From Rhodoferax sp. (GTDB lineage: Bacteria > Pseudomonadota > Gammaproteobacteria > Burkholderiales > Burkholderiaceae_C), in the NCBI GenBank assembly GCA_016790475.1, contig JAEUOX010000340.1, forward strand, positions 1-46,035: a stretch of 46,035 bases of DNA, given 5' to 3'. Below are positions 11,824 through 19,981 of the stretch, in pieces. The notes below the pieces were generated by a model. It searched no databases. It was not told where the DNA came from and was given only the letters and a program-made list of their open reading frames with translations. The position numbers and the translations under genes are program-made. The stretch's first letter is position 1. Each line of letters begins with the position of its first letter.

Positions 11824-12729
11824 TTGACGCCCGCCCGCGCGCTGAGCGCGACGGCTTTCGTCACGCTGCTGCTGATCGCGCTGATCATGGGGGCCAACCA
11901 TGTGGCCGCCCGCATCGCGTTCAACCATGGCACCGACGTGGCCACCGCGGTGCTGTTCCGCAGCGGTGTCACGGCGCTGGTCGTGGCCCTGCTGGTGCGG
12001 CTGCAGGGTGTGCCGGTGCGGTTCGCGCCGCGCCACCGGCGCATGCTGCCTGCCATCGGCCTGCTGATCGGCTTGCAGAGCCTGTGCCTGTATTCCGCGG
12101 TCGCGCGGCTGCCGGTCGCATTGGCGCTGCTGGCCTTCAACACCTTCCCGATCTTCACGGCCGCCTGGGCCTGGCTGCTCTACAGGGACCGGCCCGCGCC
12201 GGCGCTGCTGCGGGCGATGCCGGTCATCCTGCTGGGCCTCACGCTCGCGCTGGACGTGTCGGGCGCCGCTTCCGGGTTGGGTGCCGCCGGCCAGTGGGGG
12301 CGCATCGGTGCCGGCGTGGCCTTTGCGCTCGCGGCGGCCGCCAGCTTCGGCCTGGCCCTGGTCTGGACCCAGCACGAGGCGGCGGATGTCGACGGCCGGG
12401 TGCGCACCGTGACGACGATGGGGATGTCCTGCCTGGCAGCGCTGCTTGCGGTCGGTGTGCAGGGTGGCCTGCACCTGCCGCAGGCGGCCCAGGGCTGGTG
12501 GGGCCTGGCGGCGCTGACCAGCCTCTATGGCACCGGCTTCACGCTGATGTTCACCGTGCTGCCGCGCCTGGGCGTCGTGGGCAACTCGGCGATCCTGAAC
12601 GTCGAGCCGGTGTTTGCGCTGGTGCTGGCCTGGCTGGTGCTGGGGCAGTCCATCGCGCCGGTGCAGGTGGCCGGGGCGCTGCTGGTCGTGGGGGCGGTGG
12701 TCGTGCTGGGCTTGCGCAAGAGGGGGTGA
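11824..12729 (+). CDS. EamA/DMT family transporter
   Basis: 301 residues from a TTG at 11824. No in-frame ATG or GTG precedes it, and starting at the next ATG would remove the first membrane helix, so TTG is preferred. About ten hydrophobic helices are arranged as two EamA repeats: LLIALIMGANHVAARIAFNHG with DVATAVLFRSGVTALVV in the first, and ILNVEPVFALVLAWLVLGQSI near the C-terminus in the second. Drug/metabolite-type carriers in the inner membrane usually export amino acids or related metabolites. It is the last gene of the rightward catabolic run and may relieve build-up of an intermediate. Family certain, cargo unknown. Confidence 0.88.
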   Translation: MTPARALSATAFVTLLLIALIMGANHVAARIAFNHGTDVATAVLFRSGVTALVVALLVRLQGVPVRFAPRHRRMLPAIGLLIGLQSLCLYSAVARLPVALALLAFNTFPIFTAAWAWLLYRDRPAPALLRAMPVILLGLTLALDVSGAASGLGAAGQWGRIGAGVAFALAAAASFGLALVWTQHEAADVDGRVRTVTTMGMSCLAALLAVGVQGGLHLPQAAQGWWGLAALTSLYGTGFTLMFTVLPRLGVVGNSAILNVEPVFALVLAWLVLGQSIAPVQVAGALLVVGAVVVLGLRKRG

Positions 12730-12816
12730 GCCCGCCTGGCAGCGGCCCCGGGGCGCATCAGGCCGCCATCCGCGCGATCCGGGCCTCGAAAGCCAGCATC
12801 TGCTGTGCCGGCAACT

Positions 12817-13475
12817 GCCTGGTGGCCGCCGGACCAGGCACCAGCCCGGATGCCGCGACGCGCATCGTCACGCAGCGGTTGACGGCGCTACGGGGCGGCG
12901 CGGCCTTCGCCATCGAGAACCGCTCCGGCGCCGCACCCGACGGCTCCACGCTGCTGATGGCGGTGACGGCCGTCTGGGGAGTCAACCCGCATGTCCACAA
13001 GCGGGTCGGCCCGGAGCCGATCAGGGGGCTGGCGCCAGTGGTGCAGATCGACTTCAGCCCCGCGTTCATGGTGCTGCAGGACGCGGTGCCGGCGCGTACG
13101 CTGCCCGAGTTCATCGCCCATGCCAAGGTCCAGCCCGGACGTCTCAACGACGGCTCGGTCGGGCCGGGATCGATCCACCACCTGCTGGCCGAGCGCTTCA
13201 ATGCGCAGGCGGGCGTGCAGATGGTGCATGTGCCTTACAAGGCTGGCACGCAGATCACCGCCGGCCTGATGGGGGGCGAGATTCAGGTCACTTTTGGTGG
13301 CTACGGCACCGTGCTGCCGGCGATCCAGGCGGGCAAGGCGCGGATGGTCGGCGTGGCGACCGAGCAGCGGGACCCGACGCCGGTGTCCACGCCGGAGCAG
13401 CTTGCGCGGGTGGTGCGCAACGACTACGAGCAGTTCGGGCGGATCATCAAGGACATCGGCATCACGCCGGAGTGA
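12817..13475 (+). pseudogene. Decayed Bug/TctC-type tripartite tricarboxylate receptor
   Basis: An open frame with no stop resembles the Bug (TctC) family of periplasmic receptors, but it has no signal peptide and no convincing start. Recognisable pieces are GPGTSPDAATRIVTQRL, FAIENRSGA fused directly to APDGSTLLM (the glycine-rich ~12-residue segment between them is missing), LPEFIAHAKVQPGRLN, VQMVHVPYKAG and QAGKARMVGVATEQRDPTPV. The last is joined directly to STPEQLARVVRNDYEQFGRI, skipping roughly 65 residues of domain 2. About 219 codons remain, against ~300 for a mature receptor. The gaps preserve frame. It begins about 90 bases after the EamA gene and is followed by the truncated SDR one base later. 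The missing pieces are judged from family memory, not an alignment. Confidence 0.75.
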
Positions 13476-13476
13476 G

Positions 13477-14172
13477 ATGGTCGCCCGTGCATTGCCGGCA
13501 GCAACACCCGGCCCGCAACCGCCGCAGGAGGCGGACTTTCCACCGGGCTGTGCCGTCGTGTTCGGCGGAAGTGGTGGCATCGGCGCCGCCATCTGCGAGG
13601 AACTGGCCCGGCGCGGCGTTCCGCTGCTGCTGACCTACCGAGCCCGGCGGGACCGGGCGCAGGCGCTGGCCGACAGCCTGCGTACCGCGTCGGTCGCCGT
13701 TGACATCCACCCGGTCGAGATGACCGAGCGGGCCTCGGTGGCGGCGGTGCGTCAGGCAGCACGGCAGGCCCATGGCCGGGTGCACACGGTCGTTCTGGCC
13801 ACCGGCTCGGACATCTCGATGACCTATGTGGCCGCGATCGACCCGGACGAGTGGCTGCGCACCGTGCATGCGGACCTGACCGGTGCGCTGCACGCCATCG
13901 CCGCGGCCCTGCTGCGCGGCGTCGCACGGGAGGAGGGACGCTTCGGCATCCGCGCCAACACCGTGGCGCCCGGTGTGCTGGACGGCGGGCTGTTCGACCG
14001 GCTGGCGCAGCAACTGGACACGAACTACCTGGCGGCGATCCGGCACAACACCGCGCTGCGGCGCTTCGGGACCCTGCAGGAAGTGGCCCGGGCGGTCGCA
14101 TTTCTGGCCTCGCGCGATGCGAGCTGCATCACCGGGCAGCGGCTGGTGGTGGATGGGGGGTATGCGGTCTGA
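13477..14172 (+). pseudogene. SDR oxidoreductase lacking the catalytic Ser-Tyr-Lys segment
   Basis: 231 residues from ATG 13477. The N-terminal nucleotide-binding motif is intact (VVFGGSGGIGAAICEELARRG), and the C-terminal SDR features are intact (AREEGRFGIRANTVAPGVL, ALRRFGTLQEVARAVAFLAS, ITGQRLVVDGGYAV). The middle jumps from DLTGALHAIAAAL straight into LRGVAREEG. The ~40 residues that normally hold the catalytic serine and the YxxxK motif are absent. The frame is open, so it could still be translated, but an oxidoreductase without the Tyr/Lys pair should be inactive. It was probably once the partner enzyme of the adjacent Bug receptor. The call as pseudogene is inference; a non-catalytic SDR role is possible. 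Confidence 0.72.
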
Positions 14173-14188
14173 GGGTTCCCGCTGCGGG

Positions 14189-14222
14189 CGGGGCGCCACT
14201 CGTTGTCAGGTCAAGCGCCCCG
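14189..14222 (+). terminator. Possible hairpin after the SDR remnant
   Basis: Perfect 8-base arms CGGGGCGC (14189-14196) and GCGCCCCG (14215-14222) enclose an 18-base loop. They lie just after the SDR stop and just before the -35 box of the toxin-antitoxin promoter. There is no T tract after the right arm, so intrinsic termination is uncertain. Confidence 0.3.
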
Positions 14223-14223
14223 A

Positions 14224-14258
14224 TTGACATGCGACCATATGAGATCCAAAATGGTTGC
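14224..14258 (+). promoter_or_regulatory. Promoter with overlapping inverted repeat (operator) of the fitAB-like locus
   Basis: A perfect -35 TTGACA (14224-14229) is followed after exactly 17 bases by CAAAAT (14247-14252, 4 of 6 matches to the -10 consensus). An inverted repeat, GCGACCAT (14231-14238) and ATGGTTGC (14251-14258), 7 of 8 matching, overlaps the spacer and the -10. This is where an autorepressing antitoxin-toxin complex would bind. The local drop in GC stands out against the surroundings. Confidence 0.65.
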
Positions 14259-14279
14259 AATAGTCATCAAGGATCCATT

Positions 14280-14612
14280 ATGGCCAACATTTCCATCAAG
14301 GACGTGCCGGAAGCATGGGCTGAAGCATTGCGCCAACGGGCGGCGCGCAACCATCGATCGCTCCAGGGTGAACTCATGGCTCTGCTTGAGCAGGCCGTTC
14401 TGGGCGACTCCCAGGCCGTGCCTTCCGCGGAGTCGTCGGCCCATCCGTCCGCCAGAGTGGTCGGTTGGGACGCGCGCGCCTATCCCGTCGTCCAACAGGG
14501 CTGGAAAACAGTCGAGCAGGTCGTCGCTGAACTGCGGGCCAAATACCCTGAGCCTGTCACCGACGCCCCGCTGGCGGTAGACATCATCCGTGCCGATCGG
14601 GACGCCCGTTGA
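14280..14612 (+). CDS. FitA-like ribbon-helix-helix antitoxin
   Basis: 110 residues, ATG at 14280. The N-terminus MANISIKDVPEAWAEALRQRA followed by ARNHRSLQGELMALLEQAV is a FitA/Arc-type ribbon-helix-helix DNA-binding fold (residues 1-40): a short beta strand and two helices with the NHRSLQGE segment typical of FitA. The C-terminal half (GWKTVEQVVAELRAKYPEP) would wrap the toxin. It overlaps the toxin gene by 4 bases. It should bind the PIN toxin and repress the promoter at 14224-14258. At 110 residues it is longer than the ~80-residue FitA. Lower-GC codon use than its neighbours suggests horizontal arrival. Confidence 0.85.
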   Translation: MANISIKDVPEAWAEALRQRAARNHRSLQGELMALLEQAVLGDSQAVPSAESSAHPSARVVGWDARAYPVVQQGWKTVEQVVAELRAKYPEPVTDAPLAVDIIRADRDAR

Positions 14613-15040
14613 GCCGCCAGCTGTTCATCGCCGAGCCGCCCGCGCGCTACCAGGTACGGACACCGTTGGTGGTGGACTGCAGCACGCTGGCAGGTCTGGT
14701 GTTCCACGAAGCCTGGCAGGCGCAGGCGGCTGGGCGCATTGCGGGCAAAGCATTGCATGCACCGGCACTGTTGCCTTTTGAGTTGCTCAGCGTCGCCGCC
14801 AAGAAGCAGAAGGCCGGCCGCGCCGACATTGCCGCCGATGGCTTGCGGCTGTTTGGCCAGATGGGCGTGGAGCTCCATCCGGTCGAACCAGCGCCCGTCC
14901 TTGCACTTGCCATGCAGTACCAGCTCTCCACCTATGACGCTGCCTACCTGTGGCTCGCTGCCGAGATGAGGGCACCGCTGGCCACCTTCGATGAAAAGCT
15001 GGCTCGTGCGGGGCAGGCGCATCTGGAGGGGCTTCCATAA
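14609..15040 (+). CDS. PIN-domain ribonuclease toxin (VapC/FitB type)
   Basis: 143 residues from a TTG at 14609 that overlaps the antitoxin stop. The four PIN acidic residues are all present: D23 (VVDCSTL), E58 (PFELLSV), D110 (STYDAAYLWLA) and D128 (ATFDEKL). These coordinate Mg2+/Mn2+ for RNA cleavage, commonly of tRNA in this family. Overlap with the antitoxin and the weak TTG start would keep toxin synthesis below antitoxin. The key residues are intact, so the pair looks functional. Confidence 0.85.
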   Translation: MSRQLFIAEPPARYQVRTPLVVDCSTLAGLVFHEAWQAQAAGRIAGKALHAPALLPFELLSVAAKKQKAGRADIAADGLRLFGQMGVELHPVEPAPVLALAMQYQLSTYDAAYLWLAAEMRAPLATFDEKLARAGQAHLEGLP

Positions 15041-15113
15041 GCCTGTCATCCGGACGCCGGGTCGAGCCCGGGCTGCCGAAGCTTCCTGCGATGGCAGCAA
15101 CGGGCTCAGCAGA

Positions 15114-15150
15114 GCCATCCTGCATGGCGGTCGGCAGATTGCAGGATGGC
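15114..15150 (+). repeat. Perfect 11-base inverted repeat in the 15041-15260 gap
   Basis: GCCATCCTGCA (15114-15124) and TGCAGGATGGC (15140-15150) are exact reverse complements around a 15-base loop. The gap upstream also holds smaller overlapping stems, for example GGCTC/GAGCC around 15101-15116, that would compete with this one. It could end toxin transcription, act in the leader of the glutamine-synthetase-like gene 110 bases downstream, or be an operator. No T tract follows. The rest of the 220-base gap shows nothing else I can assign. Confidence 0.5.
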
Positions 15151-15260
15151 ACCCAATGGACGGCTCCCCGGGCGTTCCGTCACATGCGTCAAAATGCGCG
15201 ACGGCCCCGCGCTACACCCGTTGCAGGCGGCCACCCCCCAACCAGACGAGGTCCCCACCC

Positions 15261-16649
15261 ATGGTCAGCCGCCCCCGCACCGCCGCCCGGCCCCACCCCG
15301 CCGTTGCTGCCATCGAGAAGTCCGACGCCCCCAAGGTCAAGGTGGCTGTCAGCGACATTGACGGCATCCTGCGCGGCAAGTACCTGCACCGCGACAAGTT
15401 CCTCGGGGCGGCCGAGCCCTATCCCAAGGGCGGCTTCGGCTTCTGCGACGTGGTGCTGGGCTGGGACATGATGGATGTCACCTACGACAACACCACCGCG
15501 ACCGGCTGGCAGCACGGCTTCCCGGATGCGCTGGCCCGGCTGGACCTGGACACCGCGCGCCGCGTGCCCTGGGACAACAACGTGCCCTTCTTCCTGGGCG
15601 ACTTCGTCAACGCCGACGGCACGCCGCACGCGCAGTGCCCGCGCCAGGCCCTCAAGCGGGTGCTGAAGCGGGCCGAGAAGATGGGCCTGCAGGTGATGAC
15701 CGGCATGGAGTTCGAGTGGTTCAACTTCCTCGAAACGCCGCACAGCTGGGCCGCCAAGAATGGCGTCGGCGCGCAGCAGCTCACGCCGGGCATGTTCGGC
15801 TATTCGCTGCTGCGCATGAACGAGCACCGCGATTTCTTCAACGCGCTGATGGACGACATGCTGGCCTTCGGCGTGCCGATCGAGGGCCTGCACACCGAGA
15901 CCGGACCGGGCGTCTACGAGGCGGCGATCGGCTTCTCCGAGGCGCTGGAGCAGGCGGACCGCGCGGCGCTGTTCAAGACCGGCACCAAGGAGATCGGCCA
16001 GCGCTTCGGCATCATGCCCAGCTTCATGGCCAAGCCCAACCAGAGCCTGCCGGGCTGCAGCGGGCACATCCACCAGAGCCTGTCGGACGGCAAGACCAAC
16101 CTGTTCTATGACGCGAAGAGCCCGCGCAAGATGAGCAAGCTCTTCGAGAGCTACCTCGCCGGCCAGGTGGCCTGCATGATGGAGTTCGCGCCGATGATCT
16201 GGCCGACGATCAACAGCTACAAGCGGCTGGTCGACGGCTTCTGGGCGCCGGTCAAGCCGACCTGGGGCCTGGACAACCGCACCGCGAGCTTCCGGGTCAT
16301 TGCCGGCAGCCCCAAGGCCACCCGGCTGGAGACCCGCTGCCCCGGCGCCGACGTCAACCCCTACCTGGCGATGGCGGCCGTCATCGCGGCCGGCCTGCAT
16401 GGCGTCGAGAAGGGCCTCAAGCTCACCGCGCCACCGATCACCGGCACGAATGTCGGCGGCGAGCACATCCCGCGCGCACCCCGCACGCTGATCGAGACCA
16501 CCCGGATCTTCCAGCAGTCGACAATCGCCCGGGACTGGCTCGGCGACGGTTTCGTCGACCACTTTGCCGCCACCCGGGACTGGGAATGGCGTCAGTGGCT
16601 CGACGCCGTGACGGACTGGGAAATGAAACGCTACTTCGAAATCATCTGA
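15261..16649 (+). CDS. Glutamine synthetase-like gamma-glutamylamide synthetase (PuuA/GlnA4-like)
   Basis: 462 residues, ATG at 15261. The glutamine synthetase fold is recognised by VAVSDIDGILRGKYL, MTGMEFEWFNF (metal-binding glutamates), LHTETGPGVYEAAI, the active-site PGCSGHIHQSL histidine motif and RVIAGSPKATRLETRCPGADVNPYLAMAA. The adenylylation-loop motif of housekeeping GlnA is absent. This subgroup ligates glutamate to an amine with ATP (putrescine in PuuA, ethanolamine in Streptomyces GlnA4, isopropylamine in IpuC). It leads an operon with an alcohol dehydrogenase, a gamma-glutamyl amidase and an aldehyde dehydrogenase, so it probably makes a gamma-glutamyl amino alcohol. The amine itself is inferred, not shown. 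Confidence 0.88.
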   Translation: MVSRPRTAARPHPAVAAIEKSDAPKVKVAVSDIDGILRGKYLHRDKFLGAAEPYPKGGFGFCDVVLGWDMMDVTYDNTTATGWQHGFPDALARLDLDTARRVPWDNNVPFFLGDFVNADGTPHAQCPRQALKRVLKRAEKMGLQVMTGMEFEWFNFLETPHSWAAKNGVGAQQLTPGMFGYSLLRMNEHRDFFNALMDDMLAFGVPIEGLHTETGPGVYEAAIGFSEALEQADRAALFKTGTKEIGQRFGIMPSFMAKPNQSLPGCSGHIHQSLSDGKTNLFYDAKSPRKMSKLFESYLAGQVACMMEFAPMIWPTINSYKRLVDGFWAPVKPTWGLDNRTASFRVIAGSPKATRLETRCPGADVNPYLAMAAVIAAGLHGVEKGLKLTAPPITGTNVGGEHIPRAPRTLIETTRIFQQSTIARDWLGDGFVDHFAATRDWEWRQWLDAVTDWEMKRYFEII

Positions 16650-16669
16650 CGCTGACCGGACCGAACCCC

Positions 16670-17803
16670 ATGAGCATCCACTCCTTCGCCTTCCCCACCC
16701 CCATCCAGTTCGGCGCCGGCGCGCGCAAGCTGGTGGGCCCGCATCTGCTGGCCGCCGGCTGCAAGCGCCCGCTGATCGTCACCGACCGGGCGCTCGGCGC
16801 GCTGCCGGTGCTGGCCGAGTTCCGCAGCCATCTGGCCGGCCTGGACGTGGCGGTGTTTGCCGGCGTGTTCGGCAATCCGACCTGCAGCCAGGTCATGGAC
16901 GGCGCGGCCGCGTTCAAGGCGCACCTGGCCGACTGCGTGATCGGCTTCGGCGGCGGTGCCGCGCTGGACGTGGCCAAGATCGTCGGCGTGGCCGCCACGC
17001 ACGAGGGCGACATCCTGGAATACGTGTGGGACCACCCGCAGGTGCGCCCGATCGTCAACGCGCTGCCGTACTTTGTCGCGCTGCCCACCACGTCCGGCAC
17101 CGGCTCGGAGGTCGGCCGCTCCAGCGTCGTCAGCGAGAACGACACCCACCTCAAGCGCGTCGTGTTCAGCCCGAAGATCCTGGCGAAGACCGTGTTTGCC
17201 GACCCGGAGCTGACCTTCGGCCTGCCCGCCGCCATCACCGCCGCAACCGGCATGGACGCGCTGACGCACAACGTGGAGTCCTACCTGTCGCCGGCCTACC
17301 ACCCGCTGTGCGACGGCATCGCGCTGGAGGGCACGCGCATCGCCGCCGCCGCGCTGCAGACGGCGGTGCGCGAGCCGCAGAACCTGCAGGCCCGCTCCGA
17401 CATGATGATGGCCTCGATGATGGGCGCGATCGCGTTCCAGAAGGACCTGGGCGCCGTGCACTCCTGCGCCCATGCGCTGGGCGCGGTGTGCGACCTGCAC
17501 CACGGCCTGGCCAACGCGCTGATGATCGACACCGTGCTGGACTGGAACTACAGCGCCGCGCCGAAGAAGTTCGACGAACTGGCCCATGTCTGCGGCGTGG
17601 CCGGCGGCGGCCAGGCCTTCGTGCCCTGGCTGCGCCAGCTCAAGGCCAGCGTCGGCATCACCGGCCGGCTGGCCGCGCACGGCGTCAAGCCGGAGCACCT
17701 GCCGCGCCTGGTGCAGATCGCCACCGCCGACATGTGCCACCAGACCAACCCGCGGCCCTGCACCGCGGCCGACTTCGAGGCGCTGTTCAAGGCGGCGATG
17801 TAA
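16670..17803 (+). CDS. Iron-containing (group III) alcohol dehydrogenase
   Basis: 377 residues, ATG at 16670, 20 bases after the synthetase gene. The N-terminus FPTPIQFGAGARKLVG and the nucleotide-binding GFGGGAALDVAKI are typical of group III dehydrogenases. The metal ligands are D196 and H200 (GMDALTHNVE), H264 (VHSCAHALG) and H278 (DLHHGLANA), almost the same numbering as FucO of E. coli. The PTTSGTGSEV motif is also present. It oxidises an alcohol to an aldehyde with NAD(P). In this operon it occupies the place of the amine oxidase PuuB, implying that the glutamylated substrate carries a hydroxyl group. Confidence 0.92.
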   Translation: MSIHSFAFPTPIQFGAGARKLVGPHLLAAGCKRPLIVTDRALGALPVLAEFRSHLAGLDVAVFAGVFGNPTCSQVMDGAAAFKAHLADCVIGFGGGAALDVAKIVGVAATHEGDILEYVWDHPQVRPIVNALPYFVALPTTSGTGSEVGRSSVVSENDTHLKRVVFSPKILAKTVFADPELTFGLPAAITAATGMDALTHNVESYLSPAYHPLCDGIALEGTRIAAAALQTAVREPQNLQARSDMMMASMMGAIAFQKDLGAVHSCAHALGAVCDLHHGLANALMIDTVLDWNYSAAPKKFDELAHVCGVAGGGQAFVPWLRQLKASVGITGRLAAHGVKPEHLPRLVQIATADMCHQTNPRPCTAADFEALFKAAM

Positions 17804-18595
17804 ATGGCGGCCGCGACCCCTGAGCGCCTGAAGATCGGCGTCAGCGCCTGCTTCTTCTATCCGGACCCGGCGCGCGCCGCGTTCGCGCTGAAGACGCTGC
17901 AGTATGTCGAGCAGTCGGTGCCGCACTGGATCATGTCCGGAGGCGCGTTGCCGGTCATGATCCCGTCGCCCACCGGCGAGACGGCGCGCGGCGACGTCGG
18001 CTTCGACGACTACGCGCAGTGGCTCGACGGCCTGGTGCTGCATGGCGGCGCCGACGTCTGGCCCGGCAGCTATGGCGAGACGCCGATGCAGGAGCGCTGG
18101 AACGGCGACCGCAACCGCGATGCCTACGAGATCGCGCTGGTGCAGGCCTTCGCGAAGGCCGGCAAGCCGGTGTTCGGCATCTGCCGCGGCCTGCAGCTGA
18201 TCAACGTCGCCTTCGGCGGCACGCTGTACCAGGACATCCCGACGCAGCGCCCCGAGGCGCTGGTGCACCGCGACGCGGTGGCCTACGACCGCAACTTCCA
18301 CCAACTGGCGCTGGAGCCCGGCACCCGGCTCGCCACGCTGCTGGCCGGCCAGCCCAGCCGCACGATCAACAGCGTGCACCACCAGGGCGTGAAGGACCTG
18401 GCCGCGAACTTCGTCGTCGAGGCGCGTTGCCCCGACGACGGCATGATCGAGGCGATCCGCCACACCGGCGGCGCCTGGGTGGCCGGCGTGCAGTGGCACC
18501 CGGAATTCCACAAGCCCGAACACGGCACGCTGGACGATGCACCGATCCTGCAAGACTTCCTGAACGCGGCACGCGCCGCACGAACCCCCGCCTGA
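17804..18595 (+). CDS. Gamma-glutamyl amide hydrolase, PuuD-like class I glutamine amidotransferase
   Basis: 263 residues; the ATG directly follows the dehydrogenase stop. Peptidase C26/class I amidotransferase fold with nucleophile C127 in FGICRGLQ and the His-x-Glu dyad H232/E234 in VQWHPEF. The DGLVLHGGADVWPGSYGE segment and NSVHHQG are typical of PuuD. It cleaves the gamma-glutamyl bond, returning glutamate and the oxidised product (GABA in the Puu pathway; glycine if the amine is ethanolamine). All catalytic residues are intact. Confidence 0.9.
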   Translation: MAAATPERLKIGVSACFFYPDPARAAFALKTLQYVEQSVPHWIMSGGALPVMIPSPTGETARGDVGFDDYAQWLDGLVLHGGADVWPGSYGETPMQERWNGDRNRDAYEIALVQAFAKAGKPVFGICRGLQLINVAFGGTLYQDIPTQRPEALVHRDAVAYDRNFHQLALEPGTRLATLLAGQPSRTINSVHHQGVKDLAANFVVEARCPDDGMIEAIRHTGGAWVAGVQWHPEFHKPEHGTLDDAPILQDFLNAARAARTPA

Positions 18596-18597
18596 CC

Positions 18598-19971
18598 ATG
18601 ACCCAACTCGCCATCCACAACCCTGCCACCGGCACCGTCATCACGCATGTCGAGGCCGACGACGCCGCCTCGGTCGCGGCCAAGGCCGCCGCCGCCCGCG
18701 CGGCCCAGCCCGCCTGGGCCGCCCGCCCGATGGCCGAGCGTGTGGCCTGCATCCAGCGCTTCCGCGCCGCACTGGTGGCCCAGATCGACAGCCTGGCGGC
18801 GATCACGACCGCCGAGACCGGCAAGCCGATCAAGCTCTCCCGCAACGAGATCAACGGCCTGCTGCCCCGCATCGACTTCTTCCTGGAGCAGGTGGCACCG
18901 TCCACCAGCACCGAGACGGTGTTCCAGGACGCCGCGATGACCGAGCAGATCCAGCATGTGCCGCTGGGCGTGGTGGTCAACATCTCGGCCTGGAACTACC
19001 CCTGGTTCGTCGGCGGCAACGTGTTCATCCCGGCGCTGCTGACCGGCAATGCCGTGCTGTACAAGCCTTCTGAATACGCGGTGATGACCGGCCAGGCCAT
19101 CGCCCGGCTGATGCACGAGGCCGGCGTGCCGCAGGACATCTTCGTGCTGGTGGTCGGTGCCGGCGAGGTCGGCGCCGCGCTGCAGGCGCAGGACATCGAC
19201 GGCCTGTTCTTCACCGGCTCGCACGCCACCGGCGCCAAGATCGCGCAGGCCATGGGGCAGCGGCTGGTCAAGCTGCAGCTGGAGCTCGGCGGCAAGGACC
19301 CGACCTACGTCTGCGATGACGCCGACCCGAAGCTGGCCGCCGAGTCGCTGGCCGACGGCGCGATGTACAACACCGGCCAGGGCTGCTGCTCGGTCGAGCG
19401 CATCTATGTGCACGAGAAGATCTACGACCAGTTCCTGGCCGCCTTCGTCGACACGGTGCAGGGCTTCAAGGTCGGCGACCCGACGGCCGACGACACCTAC
19501 ATCGGCGCGATCACGCGCAAGCCGCAGGTCGCGGTGCTGGAGGCCCAGGTGGCCGATGCCCGCGCCAAGGGCGCGCGCGTGCTGTGCGGCGGCACCCGCC
19601 TGCCCGGGCCCGGCAACAGCTTCGCGCCGACGGTGATCGCCGACGCCAACCACAGCATGGAAGTCATGCGCGAGGAGAGCTTCGGCCCGATCGTCGGCAT
19701 CCAGAAGGTCGCCAGCGACGCCGAGGCGGTGCGCCTGATGAACGACACCCGCTACGGCCTGACGGCCGGCGCCTACACGCCCGACGAGGCCCGCGCGCGC
19801 AGTGTGCTCGCGCAGGTGCATGCCGGCACCGTCTATTGGAATTGCTGCGACCGCCTGAGCCCGCGCCTGCCCTGGAGCGGTGTGGGGGATTCCGGCATCG
19901 GGCTGACGATGTCGACCTACGGCATCCAGACGTTTACGCGGCCGAAGGCGTGGCACCTGCGCAAGGTTTGA
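18598..19971 (+). CDS. NAD(P)-dependent aldehyde dehydrogenase
   Basis: 457 residues, ATG at 18598 right after the amidase gene. Aldehyde dehydrogenase superfamily: cofactor-site ISAWNYPWFVGGN and FFTGSHATGAKIA, general base E229 in LELGGK, and catalytic C263 in NTGQGCCSVER. A C-terminal PWSGVGDSGIG completes the fold. It should oxidise the gamma-glutamyl aminoaldehyde to the acid before deglutamylation, as PuuC does. Last gene of the four-gene operon; it converges on the leftward toxin-antitoxin remnant 10 bases further. Confidence 0.92.
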   Translation: MTQLAIHNPATGTVITHVEADDAASVAAKAAAARAAQPAWAARPMAERVACIQRFRAALVAQIDSLAAITTAETGKPIKLSRNEINGLLPRIDFFLEQVAPSTSTETVFQDAAMTEQIQHVPLGVVVNISAWNYPWFVGGNVFIPALLTGNAVLYKPSEYAVMTGQAIARLMHEAGVPQDIFVLVVGAGEVGAALQAQDIDGLFFTGSHATGAKIAQAMGQRLVKLQLELGGKDPTYVCDDADPKLAAESLADGAMYNTGQGCCSVERIYVHEKIYDQFLAAFVDTVQGFKVGDPTADDTYIGAITRKPQVAVLEAQVADARAKGARVLCGGTRLPGPGNSFAPTVIADANHSMEVMREESFGPIVGIQKVASDAEAVRLMNDTRYGLTAGAYTPDEARARSVLAQVHAGTVYWNCCDRLSPRLPWSGVGDSGIGLTMSTYGIQTFTRPKAWHLRKV

Positions 19972-19981
19972 GCGGCCCGCG

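Noticed and set aside
8472-12158. Very long open frame on the minus strand opposite the enzyme genes
   Set aside because: Its product is Arg/His/Gln-rich with no family motif, and it lies antisense to genes with intact catalytic residues; such frames are common in GC-rich DNA.
15041-15260. Riboswitch upstream of the glutamine-synthetase-like gene
   Set aside because: The stems do not match any riboswitch consensus that I recognise; recorded only as inverted repeats.
15261-19971. Canonical putrescine Puu pathway
   Set aside because: No PuuB-type oxidase, and an iron alcohol dehydrogenase takes its place; putrescine has no hydroxyl group for it to act on.
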